Of a DNA stretch of 7,276 nt, positions 1-6,053 are shown piece after piece. Position 1 is the first letter of the stretch. Each line of letters opens with the position of its first letter. Where the stretch lies: positions 1-7,276 of the forward strand of contig QFOV01000161.1 in NCBI GenBank assembly GCA_003248565.1, given 5' to 3'. The notes below the pieces were generated by a model. The model made no database searches. It saw only the letters and a program-made list of their open reading frames with translations, and was not told the DNA's origin. The stretch is from Stenotrophomonas sp. GTDB lineage: Bacteria; Pseudomonadota; Gammaproteobacteria; Xanthomonadales; Xanthomonadaceae. Position numbers and translations under genes: made by a program.

Positions 1-1
1 C

Positions 2-181
2 GGCGCCATCGCGCGCTTGCCTGCCACCACCCGCCGGGTGATGGAGCTGCACTATCGCGAAGGCGTGGAATGCCTGCAGATCAGCGCGCAGCTTGATGTG
101 TCCGTGCACATGGTGCGCAAGCACATAGGCAAGGGGCTGGAAGCCTGCCGGCAGGCCCTTGGCACCAGGGAGGGTGCATGA
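2..181 (+). CDS. FecI-type ECF RNA polymerase sigma factor, C-terminal part (5' truncated by window)
   Basis: The frame is open from the window edge and gives the last 59 residues of a sigma factor. It begins inside the start of region 4 (GAIARLPATTRRVMELHY) and continues through a helix-turn-helix (about residues 20-46 of the fragment, with EGVECLQISAQLDVSVHMVRK). This matches the FecI pattern 'LP..tR.v..L...eG....eIa..L.vSv..V.khi..al..C'. Region 4.2 recognises the -35 element of target promoters. Region 2 lies outside the window, so core-binding and -10 recognition cannot be checked. The stop codon (179-181) shares bases with the ATG of the FecR-type regulator (ATGA at 178-181), which implies translational coupling and a sigma/regulator pair. 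The family assignment is firm; the exact subgroup is not. Confidence 0.9.
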   Translation, partial: GAIARLPATTRRVMELHYREGVECLQISAQLDVSVHMVRKHIGKGLEACRQALGTREGA

Positions 182-1215
182 ACCCGGATATCACCGATTG
201 CATGGATGGAAGTGTTGCCGAGCAGGGCGTGCAGTGGTTCCTGATCAACCGCGACGGGGCGCTGAGCGACGTACAGCGGCGCGCATTCCTGGCCTGGCTG
301 CGGCGTTCACCGGAGCATGTGCGTGCCTATCTGCGTGCGCTCGATCTGCACCGGCAGGTAGGTGAGGCGATGCCGGCAGCATCTTCCGACCTGCTCGAAG
401 GCATGCTGATGGAGGCGGGCGCACGTCGACCGACGGCCAAGGTGGTGCCCTTGTTTGCCAGAAACGCCGCCAGCAGCGCGGTTCCGGCGCGACGTGGACG
501 GCGCCGCTGGGCTGCCTTGGCCGCGGCTGCCTGCCTGGTGCTGGTGCTGGGGGCGTCGTTGTCACGGCTATGGCCGCAGGAGCAGGTGTTGGCGGCAGGG
601 CACGGTGAACTGCGCGAACTGGTGCTGGCAGATCGCACCGAGGTGCGGTTGAACGCGGACAGCGCCATCCGTGTGCGCATGGGCTGGCTGGATAGACGGG
701 TGGAGCTGCTGCGCGGTGAAGCCAGTTTCGATGTGGCACCGGACCGCCGCGCATTCGAGGTGCAGGTTGGCGAGCTGCGGGTGCGCGATATCGGCACTGT
801 GTTCGATGTGTCGCGACGGCTGCAGAACACGCGCATTGGTGTGGTCTCCGGTGAAGTCGAGGTCTGGCGGGGTGACTCGGATCAGCAGCGCCTGGCGAGC
901 CTGATCGCGGGCCGCGTGGTGCTGGTGGACAACGATACCGGTGCGGTGCAGCCCTTGGACATGCCTGCATCGATGCTGCTGGATTGGCAGCATCGCAAGG
1001 TCTCCTTCCTGGACGAACGTCTGGATGAGGTTGCGGCAGCATTCAATCGCCATAACCGGGTGCAGGTCGTGATCGAGGACGACGCAGCGGCGGCCATGCG
1101 CCTGTCCGGCAGCCTGGATGCGGACCGGATCGTGGCGCTGCAGGCATTCCTTGCCCGCGACCCGCGCTTCAAGGTGCAGCGCCGTGGTGACACCGTGCAT
1201 GTCCATAGCCGCTGA
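178..1215 (+). CDS. FecR-type transmembrane anti-sigma factor / sigma regulator
   Basis: 345 residues, usual length for FecR. A cytoplasmic N-terminal domain (about residues 15-60, DUF4880-like, with AFLAWLRRSPEHVRAYL) is expected to bind the sigma factor. A single membrane segment lies at about 111-131, directly after an arginine-rich stretch (RRGRRR, 105-110). The periplasmic FecR domain (about 138-235) shows the family signature GEASFDV...RAFEVQVGELRVRDIGTVFDV. The C-terminal part (about 275-345, with SFLDERLDEVAAAFN) is STN-like and should contact the signalling domain of the receptor. The start is well supported: it overlaps the sigma stop as ATGA, and a purine-rich AGGGAGGG (167-174) lies just upstream. 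Established for the family: it transmits receptor occupancy from periplasm to sigma and can act as an anti-sigma or as a pro-sigma activator; the sequence does not tell which. The signal is inferred to come from the receptor encoded next. Confidence 0.93.
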   Translation: MNPDITDCMDGSVAEQGVQWFLINRDGALSDVQRRAFLAWLRRSPEHVRAYLRALDLHRQVGEAMPAASSDLLEGMLMEAGARRPTAKVVPLFARNAASSAVPARRGRRRWAALAAAACLVLVLGASLSRLWPQEQVLAAGHGELRELVLADRTEVRLNADSAIRVRMGWLDRRVELLRGEASFDVAPDRRAFEVQVGELRVRDIGTVFDVSRRLQNTRIGVVSGEVEVWRGDSDQQRLASLIAGRVVLVDNDTGAVQPLDMPASMLLDWQHRKVSFLDERLDEVAAAFNRHNRVQVVIEDDAAAAMRLSGSLDADRIVALQAFLARDPRFKVQRRGDTVHVHSR

Positions 1216-1231
1216 AGGCAGCGCGTTGGGC

Positions 1232-1263
1232 CTGTAAGAAAAAATTCATCGAATCAGCGTTCT
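1232..1263 (+). promoter_or_regulatory. Candidate FecI-type ECF promoter for the receptor-phoD operon
   Basis: In the 135-bp gap between the FecR and receptor genes, an A-rich block TAAGAAAAAATT (1235-1246) is followed by CGTTCT (1258-1263). Taking AAGAAA (1236-1241) as the -35 core, the spacer to CGTTCT is 16 bp. An A-rich -35 and a CGT-containing -10 are the general pattern I associate with promoters of FecI-like sigma factors. Transcription would start near 1270, leaving a leader of about 80 nt before the ATG at 1351. The A-tract stands out in an otherwise GC-rich stretch. This is assigned by inspection only, and the exact bounds of both boxes are uncertain. Confidence 0.5.
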
Positions 1264-1340
1264 CCACTTCGCCGCAGCACCGCTCTTACTAGGGGAAGCC
1301 GACGTCATCTGCCGACGCGGCACATGCAATCTCCCTCCTT

Positions 1341-1353
1341 AGGAACCGTGATG
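1341..1353 (+). promoter_or_regulatory. Ribosome-binding site that decides the receptor start
   Basis: AGGA (1341-1344) lies 6 nt before the ATG at 1351. The in-frame ATG at 1324 has no comparable purine-rich element close upstream; the nearest, AGGGGAAG at 1291-1298, is about 25 nt away. Starting at 1351 also places the basic MRKK directly before the hydrophobic core of the signal peptide. The upstream start would add nine residues (MQSPSLGTV). Confidence 0.75.
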
Positions 1354-4284
1354 CGGAAGAAGCTCTACCTGTCGGTCGTACTCGCACTATCCCCCTGCAT
1401 TGCCGTGCCGGCATTGGCCGCCACGGATGGACTGGAAGCGAAAGTGACGACCGCGATCCCGGCGCAATCGCTGGGTCATGCGTTGGAGCAGTTGTCACGC
1501 AGTGCCGGCGTGCAGTTCCTCTACTCGCCCACCGGCGCGCCGCGCATGGCAGCGGCGGTGCCGAGCGGCGCCACCGTCAAACAGGCGCTGGAGGTACTGC
1601 TGGCTGGCAGCGGGCTGAGCTACAGCGTGGTGGACGGCAACGTCATCGCCATCGATCCAGCGCCCGCCAAGCCAGCCGCTGCGCAGCCCGCGCCAGCGGT
1701 GCCACGTGCCGCAGAGGCGGCCACCGCGCCTACCCTGGGGACGGTGACGGTGATTGCCGCACATGAGGTCATCGACCAGAAGAAGCAGTCGCCGGTGATC
1801 AAGGATTCGGTGATCTATGACGAGATGGACAGTTATGGCGACGAGACCCTGGCCGAGAGCCTGATGGCCGCGCCGGGCCTGAGCGCGGTGGAGGACGCCG
1901 GTGAGCCGCGTTACGTCACCGTGCGCGGCGTGCAGGCCAACCTCAACTACACCACCATCGATGGCATCGCCATTGCCAGCGTCGGCGGCAGCGGCTCCGG
2001 CGAGCGGATGAACAACCTGCAGCTGATTCCCAGCGACATCGGTACCCGCACCGATATCTACAAGAGCTTCAGTGCCGAGCAGGCACCGGATGCCATTGGT
2101 GGCGTGATCGACATCATCAGCCGCAGCGCGTTTGATCGCTCCGGGCAGTATGTATTCGCCGACGTGGCAGGTATCTACTCAACCGCCGAGACCGATGTCG
2201 GCCGCAGTGCCGGCGGTGACCACAAGACACTTGGGCACTTTGGCAAGAGCGCCAAGATGGTGTTCTCCAACCAGTTCGGCGCTGACCAGCAGTTCGGCAT
2301 CGTCGCGGTGGCCCGCTATGAGCAGCGTTCGCGCAACAGCATCAAGCGCTGGGTCGAGTCCAACTACTACTTCAACGATGCGGGCAAGTACCTGACCGAT
2401 GGCACCACCGCGCCCACCGAGGCGGCCGGTTGGAACGGCCTGCGTGCACCGGGCAACTTCAGTACCGGCACCTATACCAACTTTATCACCAACTTCGGTG
2501 GCTCGGCCAAGCTGGAATGGAAGCCAAGCGACGATCCCTTCTACGCGTCGTTGTTGCTGTACTCGTACCGCTTCTACGAGAACTCGACGATGAACAAGAC
2601 CGATCTGTATTCCAACGCGAAGTTCGCGATCCGTGATCAGACCGCCGATGGCGGCACCACCCAGATCAACAGCATCTACATCAAGAATCGCCACGATCGC
2701 TGGGACCGCAACAATCGCGGGGCGATCGCCAACTTCAACTGGGACATCGGTGCGCTGACCAGGCTGACCCTGCGCGGCGGCCATACCGAGGAGACCTTCG
2801 ACAATACCCAGGTCTATTGGGGCGTGCGCGCCTACCCGAGCAATCTGTTCGTGGACTACGCCAATGACAAGCACGGCTTCCCGAACGCCGTGGGTGTGTC
2901 CGACCCGAGCCTGCTGACCAGTTCCAGCTTCAAGCTCAATCCGGCCCAGGCCTACGTGTCGCCACGCGACGCGAAGGAGACCATCGACAACCTGCGCCTG
3001 GACTTCAGCCACAACATCGATGCCGATGCGCGCGGCTTCGGGCTTGCCGCAGGTGCCGAGTACCGCCACCTCAACATCTGGCAGGACATCGATTTCAACT
3101 ACTACAAGTCCAGCGCGACCTTGAATGACTACCTGTATCCGGGTTCGACGCTGCTCGGCTCGGTGCCGGGCTTTCCGCTGATCGACAACAGCAAGGTCAC
3201 CGAAGAGCTGGTGCCGACCCTGGGCAACAACAACGCGGCCTATCCGAACGCGAACTTCACCAGCGACTACAAGTACGTCGAGGACATCGCCAATGCCTAT
3301 GTGTCCGCCCACTATGCATGGGATCGGCTGCTGTTGATCGGCGGCCTGCGCTACGACCACACCCGCTTCGATGCGTTCAGCCCGTACAGCAACAACGGCG
3401 GCAGCACCTATACCGCCGATTTCCTGAAGACCAGCGGCGGCTACAGCGACCTGCTGCCTTCGCTGAACGCCAGTTTCAAGCTCAGCGAGAACCAGCGCCT
3501 GCGTTTCTCGGCGAGCCGCACGCTGGGCCGCCCAACGCCGAGCAACATCGCCCAGGCCACCAACAGCAGCTGTGCGGACGATGACGATGGCCGGGGCTAT
3601 TGCACGATCAAGCAGGGCAATGCCGGGCTCGATCCGCGCCGCTCGACGAATCTGGACCTGGCCTGGGAGAGGTACTTCAACGGCAACAACGGCATCGTCT
3701 CGGTTGCCTTGTTCGACAAGGTGATCAAGGACGACATCTATACCTTGACCACCTTCGAGGATATCGGCGACACCACCTACCGGGTCACCCAGCCGATGAA
3801 CACCGACGAATCGCGGCTGCGCGGCGTCGAGTTCGCCATCGCCAACCGCAACCTGCGCTGGGGACGTCACCGCTTCGACATGTTCTTCAATGCCACGGGC
3901 CTGGACGGGCAGACCAACTACAGGATCAGTGACGGTACATCGCGGCGCCTTGATCGCCTGTTGTACCAACCGGACTGGTCGCTCAATGGCTCGGCGATCT
4001 GGCGGATGCCGTGGAACAGCGCCCAGCTGCGGGTTTCCGGCAACTACCGCAGCCGCATGCTGGTCGACTTCGGTGATACCGAATGGCTCGATTCCTACTA
4101 CGACCCGTACATGACCTTCAACCTGGCTTTCAGCCACAAGATCAGCAAGCACGTCACGCTGAAGTACGAGGCCAAGAACCTGTTCAACATGCAGCCGACC
4201 TACAGCACCGGTCCGAACGGTCGCTTCCGTACCGAGATCGATGACTACGGCCGCTTCTACTACTTCCACATCATCTACAACTGA
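1351..4284 (+). CDS. TonB-dependent outer-membrane receptor with N-terminal STN signalling domain (transducer)
   Basis: 977 residues from the preferred ATG (986 from ATG 1324). Order of parts: signal peptide 1-23 (MRKKLYLSVVLALSPCIAVP, cleavage after ALA); STN domain about 33-103 (IPAQSLGHALEQLSRSAGVQ); Ala/Pro-rich linker 104-127; a TonB-box-like LGTVTVI at 129-135; plug about 147-260 (LAESLMAAPGLS, YVTVRGVQANLNYTTIDG, DIYKSFSAEQAPDAIGGVID); then a 22-strand-type beta-barrel to the end. The plug motifs resemble the Xanthomonas/Caulobacter subgroup of TonB receptors. It would import a ligand too large or scarce for porins, using TonB-ExbBD energy. The STN domain makes it a signalling receptor, fitting the adjacent FecR and sigma genes. 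Oddities: a cysteine pair (741 and 751) brackets four aspartates in a likely outer loop, and the chain ends ...FHIIYN rather than in Phe or Trp. The ligand cannot be read from the sequence; the PhoD neighbour points to a phosphorylated compound, whereas FecI-linked receptors are often for iron chelates. Confidence 0.93.
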   Translation: MRKKLYLSVVLALSPCIAVPALAATDGLEAKVTTAIPAQSLGHALEQLSRSAGVQFLYSPTGAPRMAAAVPSGATVKQALEVLLAGSGLSYSVVDGNVIAIDPAPAKPAAAQPAPAVPRAAEAATAPTLGTVTVIAAHEVIDQKKQSPVIKDSVIYDEMDSYGDETLAESLMAAPGLSAVEDAGEPRYVTVRGVQANLNYTTIDGIAIASVGGSGSGERMNNLQLIPSDIGTRTDIYKSFSAEQAPDAIGGVIDIISRSAFDRSGQYVFADVAGIYSTAETDVGRSAGGDHKTLGHFGKSAKMVFSNQFGADQQFGIVAVARYEQRSRNSIKRWVESNYYFNDAGKYLTDGTTAPTEAAGWNGLRAPGNFSTGTYTNFITNFGGSAKLEWKPSDDPFYASLLLYSYRFYENSTMNKTDLYSNAKFAIRDQTADGGTTQINSIYIKNRHDRWDRNNRGAIANFNWDIGALTRLTLRGGHTEETFDNTQVYWGVRAYPSNLFVDYANDKHGFPNAVGVSDPSLLTSSSFKLNPAQAYVSPRDAKETIDNLRLDFSHNIDADARGFGLAAGAEYRHLNIWQDIDFNYYKSSATLNDYLYPGSTLLGSVPGFPLIDNSKVTEELVPTLGNNNAAYPNANFTSDYKYVEDIANAYVSAHYAWDRLLLIGGLRYDHTRFDAFSPYSNNGGSTYTADFLKTSGGYSDLLPSLNASFKLSENQRLRFSASRTLGRPTPSNIAQATNSSCADDDDGRGYCTIKQGNAGLDPRRSTNLDLAWERYFNGNNGIVSVALFDKVIKDDIYTLTTFEDIGDTTYRVTQPMNTDESRLRGVEFAIANRNLRWGRHRFDMFFNATGLDGQTNYRISDGTSRRLDRLLYQPDWSLNGSAIWRMPWNSAQLRVSGNYRSRMLVDFGDTEWLDSYYDPYMTFNLAFSHKISKHVTLKYEAKNLFNMQPTYSTGPNGRFRTEIDDYGRFYYFHIIYN

Positions 4285-4298
4285 GGACGCGGCCCGTG
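4283..4298 (+). promoter_or_regulatory. Ribosome-binding site overlapping the receptor stop, for the phoD-family gene
   Basis: GAGGA (4283-4287) begins inside the receptor TGA (4282-4284) and lies 8 nt before a GTG start at 4296. There is no room for a promoter in the 11-nt gap, so the phosphatase is inferred to be co-transcribed with the receptor and possibly translationally coupled to it. GTG is preferred because it gives a complete twin-arginine signal peptide beginning MENFNRRRFL. Confidence 0.75.
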
Positions 4299-5888
4299 GA
4301 AAACTTCAATCGCAGGCGTTTCCTCGCGCTGTCCGGTCTGTCGGCGTTTGGTGCGTGGATGGGCACCGCATCGCTGGCCGCACGGGCCGACGCCAGCGCA
4401 CTGAATCCGCGCAACCTGCTGGCATCGCCGCGCTTTGCCAGCTCGCCGTTCACGCTCGGGGTGGCGTCCGGCGACCCCAGCCCAGATGGCATGGTGTTGT
4501 GGACGCGGCTGGCGACCGAACCCTTGGTATTCGGCGGTGGCATCACGCCGCGGCCGATCCCCGTGCAATGGCAGCTCGCTGCCGATGATGGCTTCCGTCG
4601 CGTGTTGCGGCAGGGCTCGGCACTTGCGCATCCCGAGCTCGGTCATGCCTTGCATGTGGAGCTGCAAGGGCTGGAGCCTGGCCGACCGTATTGGTACCGC
4701 TTCACTGTTGGCGGCCATGAAAGCGCGGTAGGCCGCACCTGCACCCTGCCTGCGGCAGCGGCGCAGGTGGACAGGGTCCGCTTCGCGGTGGCCGGTTGCC
4801 AGCACTTCGAGGAAGGGCATTTCACCGGCTGGCGTTGCATCGCCGAGGAGCCGCTGGATTTCGTCTTCCACTATGGCGACTACATCTACGAGGGTGAGAG
4901 CCAGCCTGGCGTGCGGCGGATGAATGGTCAGCCTTTCACCAACCTGCGCAACCACGTTGGGCCGCAGACCTACACGCTGGATGACTATCGGCGGCGCTAT
5001 GCGCAGTACAAGAGTGATGCGGACCTGCAGGCCGCGCACGCCGCCGCACCGTGGTTCGTGACCTTCGACGACCACGAGGTGGACAACAACTGGGCGGGCG
5101 CGGAGGACCAGGATGGAACCCCGAGCGAAGTGTTCCTGCTGCGGCGCGCACAGGCGTTCCAGGCGTACTACGAGAACATGCCGTTGCGCCGTTCTGCATT
5201 CCCGGTCAACGGGCATATGCAACTGTATCGGCGTGCGCGCTACGGCAACCTGATGGACCTGCACCTGCTTGATACCCGCCAATACCGCAGCAAGCAGGTG
5301 GACATGGCCGCGCGCGAGCAGGTCGAGTCGCCGGCACGCAGCATCGTCGGCGCGCAGCAGGAGCGCTGGTTGTTCGATGGGCTGGCGGATGCGGCGCCAC
5401 GTTGGCATACCATCGCCCACCAGGTTTCGCTGGGCAATTACGCGCGCGAGAAGGATGGACAGGTGGTGTCATCGGATGACCAGTGGTCCGGCTACCTGGA
5501 CAGCCGCCGGCGGCTGCTCGACCACATCCAGACGCTGAGCTTCAACAATGTGGTTACCGCATGTGGGGACGCGCACCGGCACTACGCCAGTGACCTGGTG
5601 CAGGACAACGCTGATTCCGGGGTGATCTCCAGCGAATTCCTGGCCACGTCGATCAGCTCCGGCGCCGACGGCCAGGGCGTCGATGCGATGGCGCGCAATA
5701 CGCTGCAGCACAGTCCGCACCTGAAGGCCACCACCGACAAACGCGGCTATGTGCTGTGCGACGTGACGCGCGACGCCTGGGTGGGCGACATGAAGACGCT
5801 GGACCAGGTCATGCAGCCCAACGGCAAGCTTGAAAGCTGGAAGCGCTATGCGGTGGCGCATGGCCGGCCGGGCTTGCAGGAGGCCTGA
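4296..5888 (+). CDS. PhoD-family alkaline phosphatase/phosphodiesterase, Tat-exported
   Basis: 530 residues with a GTG start. A twin-arginine signal (NRRRFLALSG, residues 5-14) is followed by a hydrophobic stretch and a likely cleavage near ARA (29-31), so the enzyme should be exported folded with its metals. An N-terminal beta-sandwich domain of PhoD_N type occupies about 52-150 (FTLGVASGDPSPDGMVLWTR). The catalytic PhoD metallophosphatase domain occupies about 160-505, with AVAGCQH (Cys168), HYGDYIYE (Asp195, Tyr196), TFDDHEVDNNW (Asp258-Asp259-His260, Asp263, Asn264), and ACGDAHRHY (Asp425, His427). Known for the family: B. subtilis PhoD is an iron/calcium-dependent enzyme acting on phosphodiesters and monoesters. 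All visible core motifs are intact, so activity is likely. Its position directly behind the receptor suggests it processes the transported compound or one released with it, and that it is induced by the same sigma factor. The natural substrate is unknown. Confidence 0.93.
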   Translation: MENFNRRRFLALSGLSAFGAWMGTASLAARADASALNPRNLLASPRFASSPFTLGVASGDPSPDGMVLWTRLATEPLVFGGGITPRPIPVQWQLAADDGFRRVLRQGSALAHPELGHALHVELQGLEPGRPYWYRFTVGGHESAVGRTCTLPAAAAQVDRVRFAVAGCQHFEEGHFTGWRCIAEEPLDFVFHYGDYIYEGESQPGVRRMNGQPFTNLRNHVGPQTYTLDDYRRRYAQYKSDADLQAAHAAAPWFVTFDDHEVDNNWAGAEDQDGTPSEVFLLRRAQAFQAYYENMPLRRSAFPVNGHMQLYRRARYGNLMDLHLLDTRQYRSKQVDMAAREQVESPARSIVGAQQERWLFDGLADAAPRWHTIAHQVSLGNYAREKDGQVVSSDDQWSGYLDSRRRLLDHIQTLSFNNVVTACGDAHRHYASDLVQDNADSGVISSEFLATSISSGADGQGVDAMARNTLQHSPHLKATTDKRGYVLCDVTRDAWVGDMKTLDQVMQPNGKLESWKRYAVAHGRPGLQEA

Positions 5889-5896
5889 GGGCGCAC

Positions 5897-5974
5897 TCAT
5901 CCGCTGAAACTCACGGATCATCTCGCTGCCAGCAATGCCGGCGTGATGTGGGCAGCCGTGGTTCCAGCGGATGG
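5897..5974. repeat. Long imperfect inverted repeat (hairpin) between the phoD-family and M20 genes
   Basis: CATCCGCTGAAAC (5898-5910) pairs with GTTCCAGCGGATG (5961-5973) over 13 positions with one A-C mismatch; a T-G wobble (5897/5974) can extend it. After one unpaired T (5911), CACGG (5912-5916) pairs with CCGTG (5956-5960), and CTGCC (5926-5930) can pair with GGCAG (5951-5955). The arms form one collinear long stem just after the phosphatase stop. No run of T follows, so it is not a standard intrinsic terminator. It could protect the 3' end of the operon mRNA, be a degenerate REP-like element, or be a small structured RNA. The pairing is seen in the sequence; the role is not determined. 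The rest of the spacer (5975-6039) shows no convincing promoter. Confidence 0.55.
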
Positions 5975-6039
5975 CCCGTTCCTGTGCGCCAGGGCTCCCT
6001 ATCGTCACCGTGTCGCTGATAGGCTACGGCGGCGACCAC

Positions 6040-6053
6040 AGGAGCAGGCCATG
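6040..6053 (+). promoter_or_regulatory. Strong ribosome-binding site for the M20 peptidase gene
   Basis: AGGAG (6040-6044) sits 6 nt upstream of the ATG at 6051, fixing the start. The start also opens directly onto a signal peptide. A dedicated site together with a 162-bp spacer from the preceding gene suggests independent expression. Confidence 0.75.

Noticed and set aside
1232..1249. Possible Pho box (CTGTAAG-AAAA-AATTCAT) at the receptor promoter
   Set aside because: Only about 9 of 14 positions agree with the CTGTCAT-N4-CTGTCAT consensus, and the second half is poor. The same bases are better explained as the A-rich -35 region of an ECF promoter.
2179..4269. Very long open frame on the minus strand opposite the receptor gene (696 codons)
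   Set aside because: Its product is dominated by Val, Ala, Gly, Ile and Arg without recognisable domains, and it mirrors the codon pattern of a well-identified receptor on the plus strand. Long antisense frames of this kind are common in GC-rich genes.
4275..5420. Minus-strand open frame of 381 codons opposite the PhoD-family gene
   Set aside because: It is a shadow of a gene with clear catalytic motifs; the antisense product has no recognisable family features, and no ribosome-binding site was evident.
5469..6008. Minus-strand open frame of 179 codons reaching into the spacer before the M20 gene
   Set aside because: Most of it lies opposite the PhoD-family C-terminus, with no recognisable domain; the part in the spacer coincides with the inverted repeat.
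5979..6025. Possible sigma-70 promoter for the M20 gene (TTCCTG with TATCGT, or TAGGCT)
   Set aside because: The hexamers match consensus poorly and the spacing is off (about 15 bp), so no promoter is claimed.
5889..6050. Intrinsic terminator after the PhoD-family gene
   Set aside because: A hairpin is present but no T-run follows it, so it is listed as an inverted repeat of unknown role.
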